Source of the DNA: Charina bottae
Taxonomy: Eukaryota > Chordata > Lepidosauria > Squamata > Charinaidae
NCBI GenBank assembly: GCA_023362775.1
Contig: JALMGJ010000012.1
Coordinates: 19,667,501 to 19,731,500 of the forward strand
Length of the DNA: 64,000 nt
Direction: 5' to 3'
Below the pieces are notes generated by a model that saw nothing but the letters and a program-made list of their open reading frames with translations, was not told the origin of the DNA and searched no databases. Shown piece after piece: positions 1-10,556 of this stretch. A program made the translations under genes and the position numbers. Each line of letters opens with the position of its first letter. The first letter of the stretch is position 1.

Positions 1-95
1 CCTGCTCTTCGGGCAGGATCTGTGAGTCCTGATTGCACACCCCTCTTGAATGGGGAAGTGCTATCTCATCTAAGAATATAGATGGGAAATCCTCA

Positions 96-590
96 GGTCC
101 AGGAGGCTCTTATATCCACAGCCACTTGGTCTTGGTAGGATTGAGTTGGAGTTGGTTCCTCCCCATCAACCCTGCGCAGCCTCCAGGCACTGGGGCAGGA
201 TCTCAACAGCCTCAATTGACCAGACTGGGGTCAGAAGATATAACTGGGTATCATCAGCATATTGATGATATCGAACCCCAAACTGGCAGATGACCTCACC
301 CAGCAGCTTCATGTAGATGTTAAACAGGAGGGCAGAGAGGCACCCCACATGAGAGAGGCCTAGGGAAGGACCTCTCCTCCCCTGCTAACACCGACTGGAA
401 CGGGCCATGAAGAAAGGAAGAGATCATCAATGCTGTCGCTGTACTGGATGCTGGCCTGAAACCCGGCAGAAATGGGGCTAGATAACCCTCTTCCTCCACG
501 GTTCTCTGCAACTGCAGGCTGACCACCTTCTCAACAATATTAATATCCGGTGATGTTTTTGAAAGCACACTTGCTTGTTACATAGGGTTG
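96..590 (-). pseudogene. L2-type LINE reverse transcriptase fragment
   Basis: Decayed piece of a non-LTR reverse transcriptase read on the minus strand. Two overlapping frames carry it: 568-320 holds an early RT block (FLPGFRPASSTATAL-like), and 348-166 holds the catalytic block with YADDTQLYL. The order of blocks fits one RT domain broken by a frameshift near 340. The YADDTQLY wording and LLFNIYMK block are those of L2/CR1-type LINEs. No intact ORF remains, so this is a dead fragment. Which L2 subfamily it belongs to cannot be told by eye. Confidence 0.8.
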
Positions 591-1149
591 TTGTAGGAAT
601 TAGTATTGGGTCATTGACAGCCTCCCAGGTATGCCATCTAGTGCCACTGGGCATGGTCAGTAGGACTGCTAATCCTGGATTGAGTTGCAGCTATTTTGAC
701 TGGGATTGCATTTCCTCTGCACATGCAGGGACATAGTCTGGCAATGTTCTGAGAAGTGGACTGGCATTTGAAAATCAAGAAGTGGCCAAGATTAGGAGTT
801 CTTCTAAGTTGCTTTAGCTAATGCATCACTTATGCCTGTCATGCAGAAAGATCTTCTAGCCAGCTTCACACTTAGCTTAATTCAGCCTTTCCTCCACATA
901 TGTTGGATTGTATTTCTCATAGTTCCTACTATCATGGGGATTCATGGATTTTTAAAATTTCCAGTACATCAAAAGGGCACAGTTTGACTACTGCAGCTTT
1001 TTCTAGGTAGGGCTGTCCTTGAAGTTGCCTGGAGGCTTCAGTTAGTGCAAAATTGGTATGGCTTGGCTTGGCTTCTGACCAAGGGTAACTATTCAGATTA
1101 TGTCACAGTGTTAAGCAAGCATTTAGCAACCCAAAACCAATTTTTAAAA
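591..1149. other. anonymous stretch with a faint L2 relic
   Basis: No gene is visible. Around 985-1060 on the plus strand a short degenerate match to the L2 C-terminal block can be read (FDYCSFF, a stop, then VGLSLKLPGG), resembling the LDYCN..YVGLPLK segment at 2.9-3.4 kb. The rest is unassigned. Confidence 0.4.
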
Positions 1150-2140
1150 AGTTTATGTATTTATTCATAAGATTTGTATGGTTGACCATATTGTATAAAA
1201 TAACTCTGTGCAGATAACAGATAACAAATGGCAATACACAAAATTAAAAACTATCTCATATTATCAAGTGTCATAACAGCCCCATCACAAAACTACAAAT
1301 GCTAGGTTCCCCTCCCCTCCTGTGATGGAATGTGAGGGTGACCTTGGGGAACAGAGGGAAGAGATGCTGCAGCCTAGGGAACAATCAGATAAAGTCTAAA
1401 GAAGAAACTTAGGAAAGACCCAGCCCTGACCACTCAAGCGATCAATAGGGAGGGCGGGAGATTCGTACTTTCAGACTTGCCAGATTCTGTTAATGTAGCC
1501 TCACCATGAAGTAGAATTAGTTCATCTAGTCATGTTTCCTGTCTGGTTTACCTGGAAGGGCTGACAGGTGTCCCCTGGGGATCGGAGGCCATTCGTAAAA
1601 CTCCAAGTGGGATCTTCTGCCTCTCCTAGTTTCACCTATGAGCTCGGGAGAAGGGGATGAGTCTGAAGGGGAGGGTAATGTGAGGGCGACCTTGGGGAAC
1701 AGGGAAGAGATGCTGCCTAGGGAACGATCAGATGAAAGGAAAGGGAGTCCGCGAGAGGGTAACGGTCTAAAGAAGAAACTCAGGAAAGACTCGCCCTGAC
1801 CGCTCAAACGATCAATAGGGAGGGCGGGAGATTCGTACTTTCAGACTTGCCAGATTCTGTTAATGTAGCCTCGCCATAAAGTAGAATTAGTTCATCTAGT
1901 CGTGTTTCCTGTCTGGTTTACCTGGAAGGGCTGACACCTTCTGACTCAGCAGCCTTAACAGCCTTCCAGAAGGCAATAAAGGTAGGGGTCGTCCTCATCT
2001 CAGAGGGGAGTCTGTTCCACAAGGTAGATGGGTCTACAGAAAAGGTTTGCTTCCTAGGTCCCACCAGATGACAACATTTAAGGGCCAAAGGAGCATGACA
2101 CTGACGTAATATTGTTGTTCAAGGAGACCTGCACATTTCA
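1150..2140 (-). mobile_element. L2-type LINE 3' end, interrupted
   Basis: Minus-strand L2 3' segment split by the direct-repeat element at 1331-1936. The left part (1150-1330) is A/T-rich tail sequence like that at 2750-2880. The right part (1937-2140) matches the coding end near 2943-3070: both hold the CCAGAAGGC.ATAAAGG and CAGAGGGGAGTCTGTTCCA-type blocks that encode the C-terminal LWN..P.EIR...FQKA region on the minus strand. Truncated and without an ORF. Confidence 0.6.
1331..1936. mobile_element. LTR-like direct repeat pair with a 112-bp spacer (TRIM-like)
   Basis: Two direct repeats at 1331-1566 and 1679-1936 begin TGTGAGGG and end GGGCTGACA, so they have the TG...CA ends of retroviral-type LTRs. 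They share long identical runs but differ by short indels and point changes. The spacer ends in a purine-rich run (GAAGGGGAGGGTAA) directly before the second copy, as a polypurine tract would. A degenerate AATAAA (CCATAAAG or CCATGAAG) lies about 70 bp before each 3' end. No coding sequence fits in the spacer. I found no clean 4-6 bp target duplication and no convincing primer-binding site. A solo LTR with an internal duplication is the alternative. Confidence 0.5.
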
Positions 2141-2664
2141 TCTGTTGGGGTGTGTGGGGTTTTTAATAACTTATTTTAGCATTTTCCAAAAATTAGCAAA
2201 ACTTCCACACCAATAAATTTTATTGCTGAATTTTGGGGAGCCACAAATATGTAGCTGGGGCTGCATATGGCCCGTGGGTTCTCCATCCTTCTGGTATATC
2301 AACTCGATTTACTTCAGTCCAAACTGTCTAGTGTCAAGATATATGAATCGGGGATTCTTCTATGTGGACATGCTTTCCTACTCTTTCTGAGTCTTCTTTG
2401 TTGTGATGTAGGGTTTTTTTTCTTGTTGGACTCCAAATAAACACTGAGGACCCAATCCAGATGATCAGCTTTAATTATTTGCCCTTGCTATGGTCCTGAT
2501 CTGGATTAAGTGCACTAACCAGCCTTAGAATTGACAATGAAGATACTGAAATGGTGATAGCTTCTGCCTTCAGTAAAGGAACTAAAAACAAAGAAAAGAA
2601 AAGCAGTAACAGCACACTCTCTGAATCAGCATGCCCGCTCAGGGGTTAAATATAATTTCGTAGT
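2141..2664. other. anonymous stretch
   Basis: A/T-rich sequence with no recognised gene or repeat family. Confidence 0.4.
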
Positions 2665-2748
2665 GTTTGTTTGTTTGTTTGTTTGTTCATTCAATTCAAT
2701 TCAATTCAATTCAATTCAATTCAATTCAATTCAATTCAATTCAATTCA
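2665..2748. repeat. compound microsatellite (GTTT)n-(ATTCA)n
   Basis: About six GTTT units (2665-2687) followed by about twelve ATTCA units (2688-2748). It sits exactly at the 3' end of the adjoining minus-strand L2 copy, so it probably grew from that LINE's tail. Confidence 0.95.
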
Positions 2749-3415
2749 TATAGCTGCCCATCTCAGACCAGTGACTCTGGGTGGCTAACAATAATAAAAA
2801 AAACAATCAAACAATTAAAACAATACAGAAAATTAAATATAAATACAGCTAGGAGAGCTTAAAAACTATTGGTGTCAGCACAACCATGAAACGGGGCCCT
2901 TCACACACTTGGGGCCCCAGGCCCAGGCACAAAGCCAGGTCTTCAAGGCCTTCTGAAAAGCCAAAAGGGTCGGGGCCATCCTAATCTCAGGAGGGAGGAT
3001 GTTCCAGAGGGCAGGCGCCACGGCAGAAAAGGCACGTCTCCTGGTCCCCGCCAGCCGACATTCTTTGGCTGACGGGACCTGGAGCATGCCCATCCTGCCG
3101 GACCGGACTGGATGGGTAGAAACAACTGGGAAAAGACGGTCCCTAAGGTAACCCGGTCCCAAGCCATGAAGGGCTTTAAAGGTGACAACCAGCACCTTGA
3201 ATTGCACCCAGAAACACACCGACAACCAATGCAGCTCCCGAAGCAGTGGTGTTACGTGTGCCGAGTAGCCAACACTGTTTACAACCTGGGCAGCTGCATT
3301 CTGCACCAGCTGAAGCTTCCGAATGCTCTTCAAGGGCAGCCCCACGTAGAGCATGTTGCAATAGTCCAAACAGGAGGTCACGAGGGCATGAGTGACAGTG
3401 AGTAGAGCCTCCCGG
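2749..3415 (-). mobile_element. L2-type LINE 3' end with a readable C-terminal ORF
   Basis: Minus-strand, 5'-truncated LINE. An open frame at 3381-2875 (168 codons) encodes the C-terminal, post-RT part typical of L2: LDYCNMLYVGLPLKS, KLQLVQNAAAQVV, ELHWLSV, FKALHGLGPGYL and LWNILPPEIR in that order. The 3' UTR follows (2749-2874) with the TAGCTGCCCATCTCAGA motif seen again at 33.7 kb, then the microsatellite tail at 2665-2748. The RT catalytic domain is absent, so the fragment cannot move itself. Confidence 0.85.
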
Positions 3416-4159
3416 TCCAGGTGAAAATGTCTGAGAAAATTTTTAAAAATTGACTGGGGCTGAAAATCGTAAGTGTAAGGCTCAAAAACTCAAAGAAAAA
3501 GAGAAACAAGAGGGTGCCTTTTTGAAATTCCTAACACAATTGGAAGATGAGCCAAACCGTATGACTTTGCCAAGGGTGCCAACATGTCTAGAGCGGGCCC
3601 TGCTGACGACACCATTTGGGGGATGAAAAGGAGGAGGAGGCAGAAAAGGGGAAGGGGAAGGGGATGGGGAAGAGAGAGAGGGGGAGGAAAGGGGAAGGGG
3701 AAAAGTAGGAAGGTGTTATTTTGTTAAAAGCTAAGAATGGTCATTGTTTTGTTATTTCATCTCACCAGTTCAAATCTTGAAGGTTCAGTGCTTGATCACG
3801 TGTAGGTCCATCTAGGAGCGAAAGGAAGCCTTGGAAATGAAAAGAAAGAATGATCTCTCTCTTTCTCCCCCTCCCTCCCTCTCTCTGAAGAAACAGAAGA
3901 GATCATGTTAGTATTTCTCTTAGAATGCCAAGATCCTCCTCTAGGGTCATAGAAGCTGTTTTCCAGGCTGCAGTTGCAATCTGCCACTCTACCTCAAGCT
4001 ATCCACACGTTGGATGTTTTCTAGCCTTTTGTCTGATCCATATAGAAGGTAAGAAGCCAGCTTTCCCCACACTTCCCATAATTCTGTGTGTGTGGAAGTT
4101 CAACTTCCACTATGTGTAGCCAGCCTGGATTGGATTACATTTAAGTCCATTTCAACTCA
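3416..4159. other. anonymous stretch with a purine-rich tract
   Basis: No gene recognised. 3629-3710 is a GGGGAA/GAGGAGG purine run on the plus strand. The remainder is unassigned. Confidence 0.4.
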
Positions 4160-4167
4160 CATTAGAA

Positions 4168-4286
4168 CAGTGTTCCTCAACCTTGGCAACTTTAAGTTAT
4201 GTGGACTTCAACTCCCAGAATTCCCCAGCCAGCGTGGGGAAGTTGAAGTCCACATATCTTAAAGTTGCCAAGGTTGAGAAACACTG
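4168..4286. mobile_element. palindromic hAT MITE (CAGTGTTYCTCAACC family)
   Basis: 119-bp element whose halves are inverted repeats over roughly 50 bp each. It begins CAGTGTTCCTCAACCTTGG and ends with the complement. An 8-bp duplication CATTAGAA flanks it (4160-4167 and 4287-4294), the target length of hAT transposases. No coding capacity. Related copies lie at 7905, 30008, 55317 and 63864. Confidence 0.93.
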
Positions 4287-4336
4287 CATTAGAAAGAGCA
4301 AGGAAGCAAATGGGATCAATATCATCCATTCTAGAG

Positions 4337-4450
4337 CAGCTTCCCCAGGCTGGCGCCCTCCAGATGGGTTAGGCCAACAACTCTTAGGTGAGCTGGGTAT
4401 TCTGGGAGTTGTCCCTACAAATCTGGAGGGCACCAGGTTGGGGAAAGGTG
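4337..4450. mobile_element. hAT-like MITE (CAGCTTCCCCAGGCTGG family)
   Basis: 114 bp with imperfect inverted ends: CCCTCCAGAT near the left end and ATCTGGAGGG near the right, and CAGCTTCCCC against GGGGAAAGGTG. The interior has the ACTCTTAGGTG..CTGGGAGTTGT block common to this family. Flanking 8-mers (TTCTAGAG and CCATAGAT) match poorly, so age or a boundary error is likely. Confidence 0.6.
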
Positions 4451-5045
4451 CCATAGATTTCAAGAAAAGGAATGAGGAGGAAAAACAGAGACTAAACCAG
4501 TTGCTGTGGCATTGGGAAAAAAACAGTAGGAAAGATGCCAGGCAGGGCAACCTAGCCCTTGCAGGTTGCAGATTGGTTACTGGGGGAGGGGCGAAGCTAA
4601 GAGAAAAGCCAAGCTCAGCTCCGCAAAGTAAATGGCCTGGGGGGTGGGGAGAAAAACACAGCAACATTTGCAACATTTGCATCTGGCGCAGAGACAGACT
4701 TGGTCTTGGTGAGGTCATCTTTAGTTCCAAGAGCTGGTGAGAGGCAGCAGAAAGGAGGCACAAATTCAGAAGCTTAGAATGACTCATTCTAATCTAAATA
4801 TAAACAAGGGTTGTGGTGAAAGTAAAGCTTTAGAAATGCAGCACTCACTCACACCCAAACACACACCCTGGCCAAATCCACACTAACACATGGCCACTGA
4901 GAAGAAAGGGGCACCTATCGTAAGGAGATAAGGTTTCCAAAAGTGCTTGTGCATGTTTGTTTCATACATTCACACACACATGAAATCTGAGGTGGGGGGA
5001 CAACTAGCACAAGCAGGTTTCTTCATCCTGAGGCTAGCTGGAAAT
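4451..5045. other. anonymous stretch
   Basis: No recognised gene. An open frame crosses 4183-4740, but it begins inside the two MITEs and has no recognisable motif. Confidence 0.4.
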
Positions 5046-5053
5046 TCTAAGTA

Positions 5054-5500
5054 CTATAGGGTTTGGGTTTTTTTGGTGCTTCAAGTCAGTTTTTGACTCC
5101 TGGTGACTGCGTGGACTAGTCCCTGCAGTTTCCTTGGCAAGGTCTTTTTTGGAAGTAGTTTGCCATTGCCTCCTTCCCAGGGCTGAGAGAGAGCGACTGG
5201 CCCAAGGTCACCCAGCCGGCTTCATGCCTAAGGCAGGACTAGAACTCACAGTCTCCTGGTTTGCTATTGGCTCCTTCCTAGGGCTGAGAGAGAGCGACTG
5301 GCCCAAGGTCACCCAGCCGGCTTCGTGCCTAAGGCAGGACTAGAACTCACGGTCTCCTGGTTTCCCATTGGCTCCTTCCTAGGGCTGAGAGAGAGCGACT
5401 GGCCCAAGGTCACCCAGCCGGCTTCATGCCTAAGGCAGGACTAGAACTCACGGTCTCCTGGTTTCTAGCCTGTTCCTTAGCCACTACTCCAAATTGGCTC
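5054..5500 (-). mobile_element. tRNA-headed Sauria-type SINE with three internal tandem units
   Basis: Minus-strand SINE flanked by an 8-bp duplication TCTAAGTA (5046-5053 and 5501-5508). Its tRNA-like head is at the right (GAGCCAATTTGG...), and the body runs left to the CTTCAAGTCAG..TGACTCCTGGTGACTG end. About 105 bp (B-box region plus the ACCTTGGGCCAGTC core) is repeated three times in tandem between about 5170 and 5470. The same segment is amplified in the SINEs at 28.1, 35.5 and 62.1 kb, but is single in the copy at 58.4 kb. Confidence 0.85.
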
Positions 5501-5508
5501 TCTAAGTA

Positions 5509-6080
5509 GCTAACCCCAGCATACTTGAAGCTACCAGCCTGGGGAAGGCTGGTGCAGAATATCTTATAGGATGGTTGGCCTACTGGGACCCTGTTAGGAA
5601 AAGGTGGACAATCTGCAGTTTTAGGATTCAAGTGCCCCCCCCCAACCCTCCTTTTTGCAGCTCCCAGAGACCCCTGTAACCCCTGTGGCCTGTGAAAATG
5701 GATGATCTCATTTCCCACCATTAGTGGAATGGGAAACAAATGTAAATGGCAATGTAAGCCCTTAAGTAGGCATAGCTCAATTAAAACACACAGGCGCATA
5801 CCCCCCCTAAACCTAAGAAAGAACATGAATCTTCAATCTTGCATGACAGAGTCCTGCCCATTTGGTATCATTTCCCCCTCTCCCTCCCACAGTGACATGC
5901 AGTCCTCAATAACCCCAAGGTTGCCCACCCTGTTCTTGGAAGATGCTATTGCTTTGCTGCAAGTCCTACACACGGGCTATTAGGAATTGGTCTACATGGG
6001 GGTCTCCTTGGAAACAACCTGAATGTTGCAGGTGGCATAGGACACAGCTACCTGCTTGCTTTCTGCTGGGATCCAGTTTA
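5509..6080. other. anonymous stretch
   Basis: No gene or repeat family recognised. Contains a short poly-C run near 5635. Confidence 0.4.
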
Positions 6081-6600
6081 GCAGAGTAACACCTACAGTA
6101 TGTTGCAGTGGGTGAACTGGCTGCCAGTAGGTTTCCGGGCCTAAATTCAGGGTGCTGGTTATTACCTTTAAAGCCCTTGATGGCTTAGGGCCTTATTAGC
6201 TATGGATCCTTGATCCTCATTACATCAAGCCCAGGTGGGCTCCACCTGCCCAAGGTGTGCTAGTCAGGAGCAGGCTCTGAGGGTTCCAACCCCCCAAGAC
6301 GTTAGGGGTTGGGAGCCTGGAGGGTAACCTTCTTGATAGCAGCTTCTCACTCTGGAAAAGGCTGCCCCTCTAAAGTCAGGATGGCCCCCACTCTGCTAAT
6401 GTTTAGGAAGGCAGTGAAAGCCCTTCTTCCACAGAGCTTTGGGAGAGGAAAGCCTGAATTAGGTGTACAGCAGTATGAGGGTTTTTTGAGGAATTCTGGA
6501 TTTAATTTGTTAATAGTTATTATGTTTTGTAATTGTTAAGCCACCAAGTCCAGAGAGTATGTATGTACAAATAGTTGTATCGATCGATCGATCGATTGAT
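6081..6600 (+). mobile_element. L2-type LINE 3' end with (ATCG)n tail
   Basis: Plus-strand, frameshifted relic. Readable pieces include NWLPVGFR at about 6117, the LWKRLPL-type region at about 6350 and MAPTLLMFRKAVKALL at about 6380, matching the C-terminal order of the 2.9-3.4 kb copy. The 3' end reaches the microsatellite ATCGATCGATCGATTG at 6578-6597. Non-coding. Confidence 0.75.
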
Positions 6601-7904
6601 CTCACCTCAATCTGTCTGTCTGTCTGTCTCTCCAAAAGTCTTTCACTGCTATGCCAAACCTAAACTACAGTAAGTGTTACCAAATTTAACACAAGTAGGG
6701 AGTTATTTTTGTTTAAATACAATGTTTAATATAATATTTATTACTGCTTAAATTCTTTGTTAATATATTCAAACAAGTAGGAATTTATGACTGTGGGATG
6801 TCCATGGGCTTAATGTGGGGGGATGATGAAAAACACTTCACCATATTGCGATGCTGACTCTTCTTCTTGTACTTGCGCTACAATGTCACATGCAAATACA
6901 TATGGGGAGGACCATGTGTTGTGATATCATGACATGTTTCATCTTTTTTTGCCCAAACCCATGATTCCATAGAAGAACAGAAAATGGATGGTTGTATATC
7001 TGGATGCTTTCTTTTACCTGGAAGGAAATCACATTTGAGAGGACATTTCACTCTTACGTGGAAAGCAATCTCACTTTTACTTGAGAGAATCATGCTTTTC
7101 TTAGAAGGAAGACTCATTCTTACTTAAAAGGAAACTTCATCTTTGCTCAAGAGGAAATCTCACTGAAGTCAGCAGGACTTCTTTCTGAGTTGACCTGTCT
7201 GCTTTCTTCGCCCATCTCATCATCTAGAGAAGCTTTCTCCACCTGTCTCATCATCTGGAGAAGCTTTCTCTGCTCACTTGGAGCCTATTGAGTTTCTGTA
7301 AAAACCATAAGGTCTGAGCCATTAAAAATAACCAAACTGGCATCTGACAGAGTTAAAGATCAACTGAAGTCAATCGTTCATTAGTCCCCAAGTAGTTCAA
7401 CCATCAGATTATCATCAGGGCAGTCTTCCACAGCATGGTGCCCTTTCAGAATGCTGTCTGAAAACCCAACCTTAGTGGGCCCATGTTGTGAACATTGGCT
7501 CCAGGGAATGATTAAAGCAGGTCCAAAGATGTACAAAACATGATCACAGACACAAGATAAATGGGATTCCATGAAGCACTTAAAGAAAAACACATAGTAT
7601 CAAAGTTTGCTTGGTAGTTAAAGAGGTCAGTAACTGATATCAAGGATTGTACTGTATATCTGTTTTGCATGGATGATTATGCAAACATTGTTTGATATAA
7701 CTATATGCTTATATTGGCAATAATGAAGAGATATGCAAAATAAACATGAGATAAAACAAAAGTTACACATGGCTGTTGTGGGTCTTCCGGGCTGTTCGAC
7801 AATAAGCCTTCGACAATACAAAGTTACACAGTTAACAAATCTGGCCCTGCAACAAATCTTGCTATACATTTAGCAAGACATTCAACAAGACAAGCCCTCC
7901 AGTT
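6601..7904. other. anonymous stretch
   Basis: No gene recognised. 7768-7830 holds GGCTGTTGTGGGTCTTCCGG, a motif common in squamate dispersed repeats, but too short here to assign. A short (TCTG)n run lies at about 6611-6630. Confidence 0.4.
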
Positions 7905-8001
7905 CAGTGTTTCTCAACCTTGGCAACTTTAAGATGTGTGGACTGCAACTCCCAGAATTGAAGTCCACATGTCTTAAAGTTTCTAAGGTTTAAAAACACT
8001 G
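7905..8001. mobile_element. hAT MITE (CAGTGTTYCTCAACC family)
   Basis: 97-bp copy of the palindromic MITE at 4168. It begins CAGTGTTTCTCAACCTTGG and ends AAAACACTG, with a shortened centre. Flanking 8-mers CTCCAGTT and CTCTAGTT differ at one base, as expected of an aged target duplication. Confidence 0.88.
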
Positions 8002-8294
8002 CTCTAGTTGATTAAGTGACAAGGCTTCTCTCCAGTCCTTGGGGCCTTCTCTACAGCTGGAGTCACATAACACATTTCAATTGGTGATTCAATAAACCCA
8101 GTTTTTGAGCTCTTTACAAATCATCCAAACAGCCTGGGTTTGTATAATATGCAGAGCCACAAAACAAAGATTCACATTCAATACACTTACCATGCAGTGG
8201 AAATGCAATTAATAAGTCCTTATTTGTCCTAGTAAAAACCAGACATAAATCCTTTCTTCGGGGACTTTCCCCCCCCCCCACTTCTCTATCTAGC

Positions 8295-8400
8295 CTACAG
8301 GCCTACAATATCCTGGTAGCCTCTCATCCAAGTCATATAACCAGGCCCAATCCTGTTTAGCTTCCAGCCCAGGCAGTCAGCCACTCAGGAACAGATATTG
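8295..8400 (-). mobile_element. 5S-rRNA-derived SINE head, degraded
   Basis: The minus strand resembles the internal control region of 5S rRNA: the complement contains GCTGGAAGCTAAACAGGATTG and ACTTGGATGAGAGGCTACCA-type blocks. Such heads drive 5S-type SINEs (SINE3), known from squamates. It is too diverged and too short to be a 5S rRNA gene. Confidence 0.65.
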
Positions 8401-8543
8401 TTTTCAGTCCAATGGCATGCAGTAGTTTCTTATTTGCACTTATTGAAAGTCAGTCGATACATCCATTTGATATTGTGTTTAGGAACGGCCTACATGCTGA
8501 GAGCATCCGTGGAAGACCTGCTCCAAGCATCTTTTCTTTAGAA

Positions 8544-8668
8544 CAGCCTTCTATAATCTGGTAATTTCCAGATCTGTTGGGATGGCAACTCTCTCAATTC
8601 CTCAGACACCAGAAATTCTGGGGATTGAATCCCAACATTTCTGGATCAGAGACGTTTGAGGAAGGCTG
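8544..8668. mobile_element. hAT-like MITE (CAGCCTTC family)
   Basis: 125 bp starting CAGCCTTCTATAATCTGG and ending GAGGAAGGCTG, with inverted similarity through the interior (CCAGATCTGTTGGGA against TCCCAACATTTCTGG). Flanking 8-mers CTTTAGAA and TTTTATAA agree at six of eight positions. Confidence 0.7.
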
Positions 8669-8676
8669 TTTTATAA

Positions 8677-9737
8677 ATGAATCAGATGGCTATTGGGAAA
8701 AGGGGTCCCCAGTTACGGGACACGTGTTTTGTGTTTTCTTCCTCTGCAAAGTCCACCTAATGACAATTTCGCTTATCTTACTTTTTCCTAAAAAATTCAA
8801 ACTTTTATTCAGGTATTAAATGGTAGTGAGGATTAACCTGTAGGGTTTTATTGTGGTTACATCTGGTTTCACCCTGCTTTTCACTATTTTATCATTCGTT
8901 TTGCTCTTTATTAACTTGAAATGTGTTTATCAGTTCAGAGATAGGGAAGTTCATTATGGCTCCTCCCTTAGTCACAATGCAGACACTGTAGGTAAAATGA
9001 AAAATAAAACATTGATATTGCTCTGGATGAGCTGATGTACCTTCTCCCATCCTGGCATCGTCCAGATATCCTGGGACTAAAAATTCCAGGACATCAGTTT
9101 TAGGAATTGCAATCCCTGCACATCTGGAAAATCCAGAAGTCTGCAGTAATAAATTGGGCTAGAAGATCTACACTGAATTTTCACAGAGAGAGGAAGATAG
9201 CTAGTGTTTGCTGTGGCTAAATGAATGCCATTGACCATATGCATTTTTGCAATGTAAGATAACAATGGCTTTGTTGGTTTATACCAAGGTGCTTTCATTT
9301 AGTCCAGCTCTTTTGTTCTATATAAAGCTAACCACATGCCTGTGGCAGGACATGATGACCAGCCTAGAGCCATTTATCTCCCCAACATCTGCAAATTTGA
9401 GATACGCTTCTTCTCATCATGGTTCCTCAATTTAATTAGCACCATCTCCAAAGAACTCCTCAGGACCTGATTGATGGGACACTATTCTGAACAGATTTGG
9501 CTTCAAGAAAATTGGGGAATGTTTATGAGAAGGTTCTCTTCTCCTTAGTGGTGGGAAAGGCTTTTCCAAACAAGTTTTCAGGTTTGCTCTCAGTTCAGTT
9601 TCCTGGTTTGAGGGAAGATGGGCCCCCTCCAGTAGGAATCAAGAAAAAAACTAACACATGTTTCTTGTGTAACGCATCAGTTTCAAGTTTGCACTGGACA
9701 AAACATTATGCTTTAGCTTAGAACTCTTTGGAAATTG
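8677..9737. other. anonymous stretch with a MITE relic
   Basis: Mostly unassigned A/T-rich DNA. 9048-9140 is a degraded relative of the CAGCCTTC MITEs (CCAGATATCCTGGGA and the facing CACATCTGGAAAATCCAG). Confidence 0.45.
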
Positions 9738-9955
9738 AACCACTAGATGGTGGTATTTAGCTCACCTTGGTGGACCTTGAAAAACTAAGCCAGGTTGCAG
9801 CTGGTTAGTACTTGGATGGAGACCACTACAAAATATTGAGGCTGTAGACTAGAGTGGAAGCTGAAGAAACATCCCAGAAAAAAACAGTGTATTGTGGTCA
9901 TGAAAGCAACATGGCTGTCACCAAATAACTGAGTTCAACTCAAAGGAGACTACCT
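9738..9955 (+). mobile_element. 5S-rRNA-derived SINE
   Basis: The plus-strand head follows the 5S rRNA internal promoter in order: GACCTTGAAAAACTAAGCC, then GGTTAGTACTTGGATGGAGA, then ..GAGGCTGTAG at the end of the 5S-like part. A body of about 100 bp follows (GAAACATCCCAG...ATGGCTGTCACCAAATAACTG) that is shared in outline with 36.9 kb. The 3' end and target duplication are unclear. Confidence 0.8.
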
Positions 9956-9973
9956 TTTCTACTTCAGAAATTA

Positions 9974-10103
9974 CTTCTCCAAGCTGGTACCCTCCAGATA
10001 TGTTGAGCAGCAAGTCCTATCATTTCCCAGTCAATACAGCCATTAGCTGGGAAATAATGGAAGTAGTAATCTCACACTTCTGGAAATCACCAGGTGGAGA
10101 AAG
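9974..10103. mobile_element. hAT-like MITE relic (CTTCTCCAAGCTGG family)
   Basis: About 130 bp with facing ends CTTCTCCAAGCTGGTACCCTC and CACCAGGTGGAGAAAG, and an inverted interior (ATTTCCCAGTC against AGCTGGGAAATAA). It abuts the pogo/Tigger-like element that starts at 10108. Confidence 0.65.
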
Positions 10104-10107
10104 TCTA

Positions 10108-10556
10108 CAAGTAGTCCTCTTTGGTTAATGACAACTCGTTCAGTGACTGTTCGAAGTTACCACGGCACTGAACATGGAGACTTATGGCCAGTCCTCAAAG
10201 TTATGGCCATTGCAGCATCCCCGCAGTCACGTGATTTGCAATTTGGGCACTTGGCAACCAGCTAACAATTACGATGGTCACAGCATCCCGTGGTCATGTG
10301 ATCGCCATTTGTGACCTTCACTGCCGACTTCCGACAAGCAAAGTCAATGTGGAAGTCGTCAGGAGGTCACAAATGGCAATCACGTGACATCATCACGTGC
10401 TTAACGACCACGTGGGATGCGCTTAATGACAGCAACTGGAACTGCAAGAACTGCCGTCATGAGCCGGTGCAGTCACTTGTTGTCATACTTTACAAACGCG
10501 TTGCTTAGTGATGGAGCTGCCAGTCCCAATTACTGTTGTTAACCAAGGACTACCTG
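10108..10556. mobile_element. Tc1/mariner-superfamily (pogo/Tigger-like) MITE
   Basis: 449 bp with inverted ends CAAGTAGTCCTC...GAGGACTACCTG-like (right end AAGGACTACCTG). TA precedes the left end, and AA (probably mutated TA) follows the right. A better-preserved 397-bp copy at 43895-44291 has TA on both sides and shares the GCAGCATCCC and GTCATGTGATCGCCATTT blocks. No transposase ORF. Confidence 0.8.
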
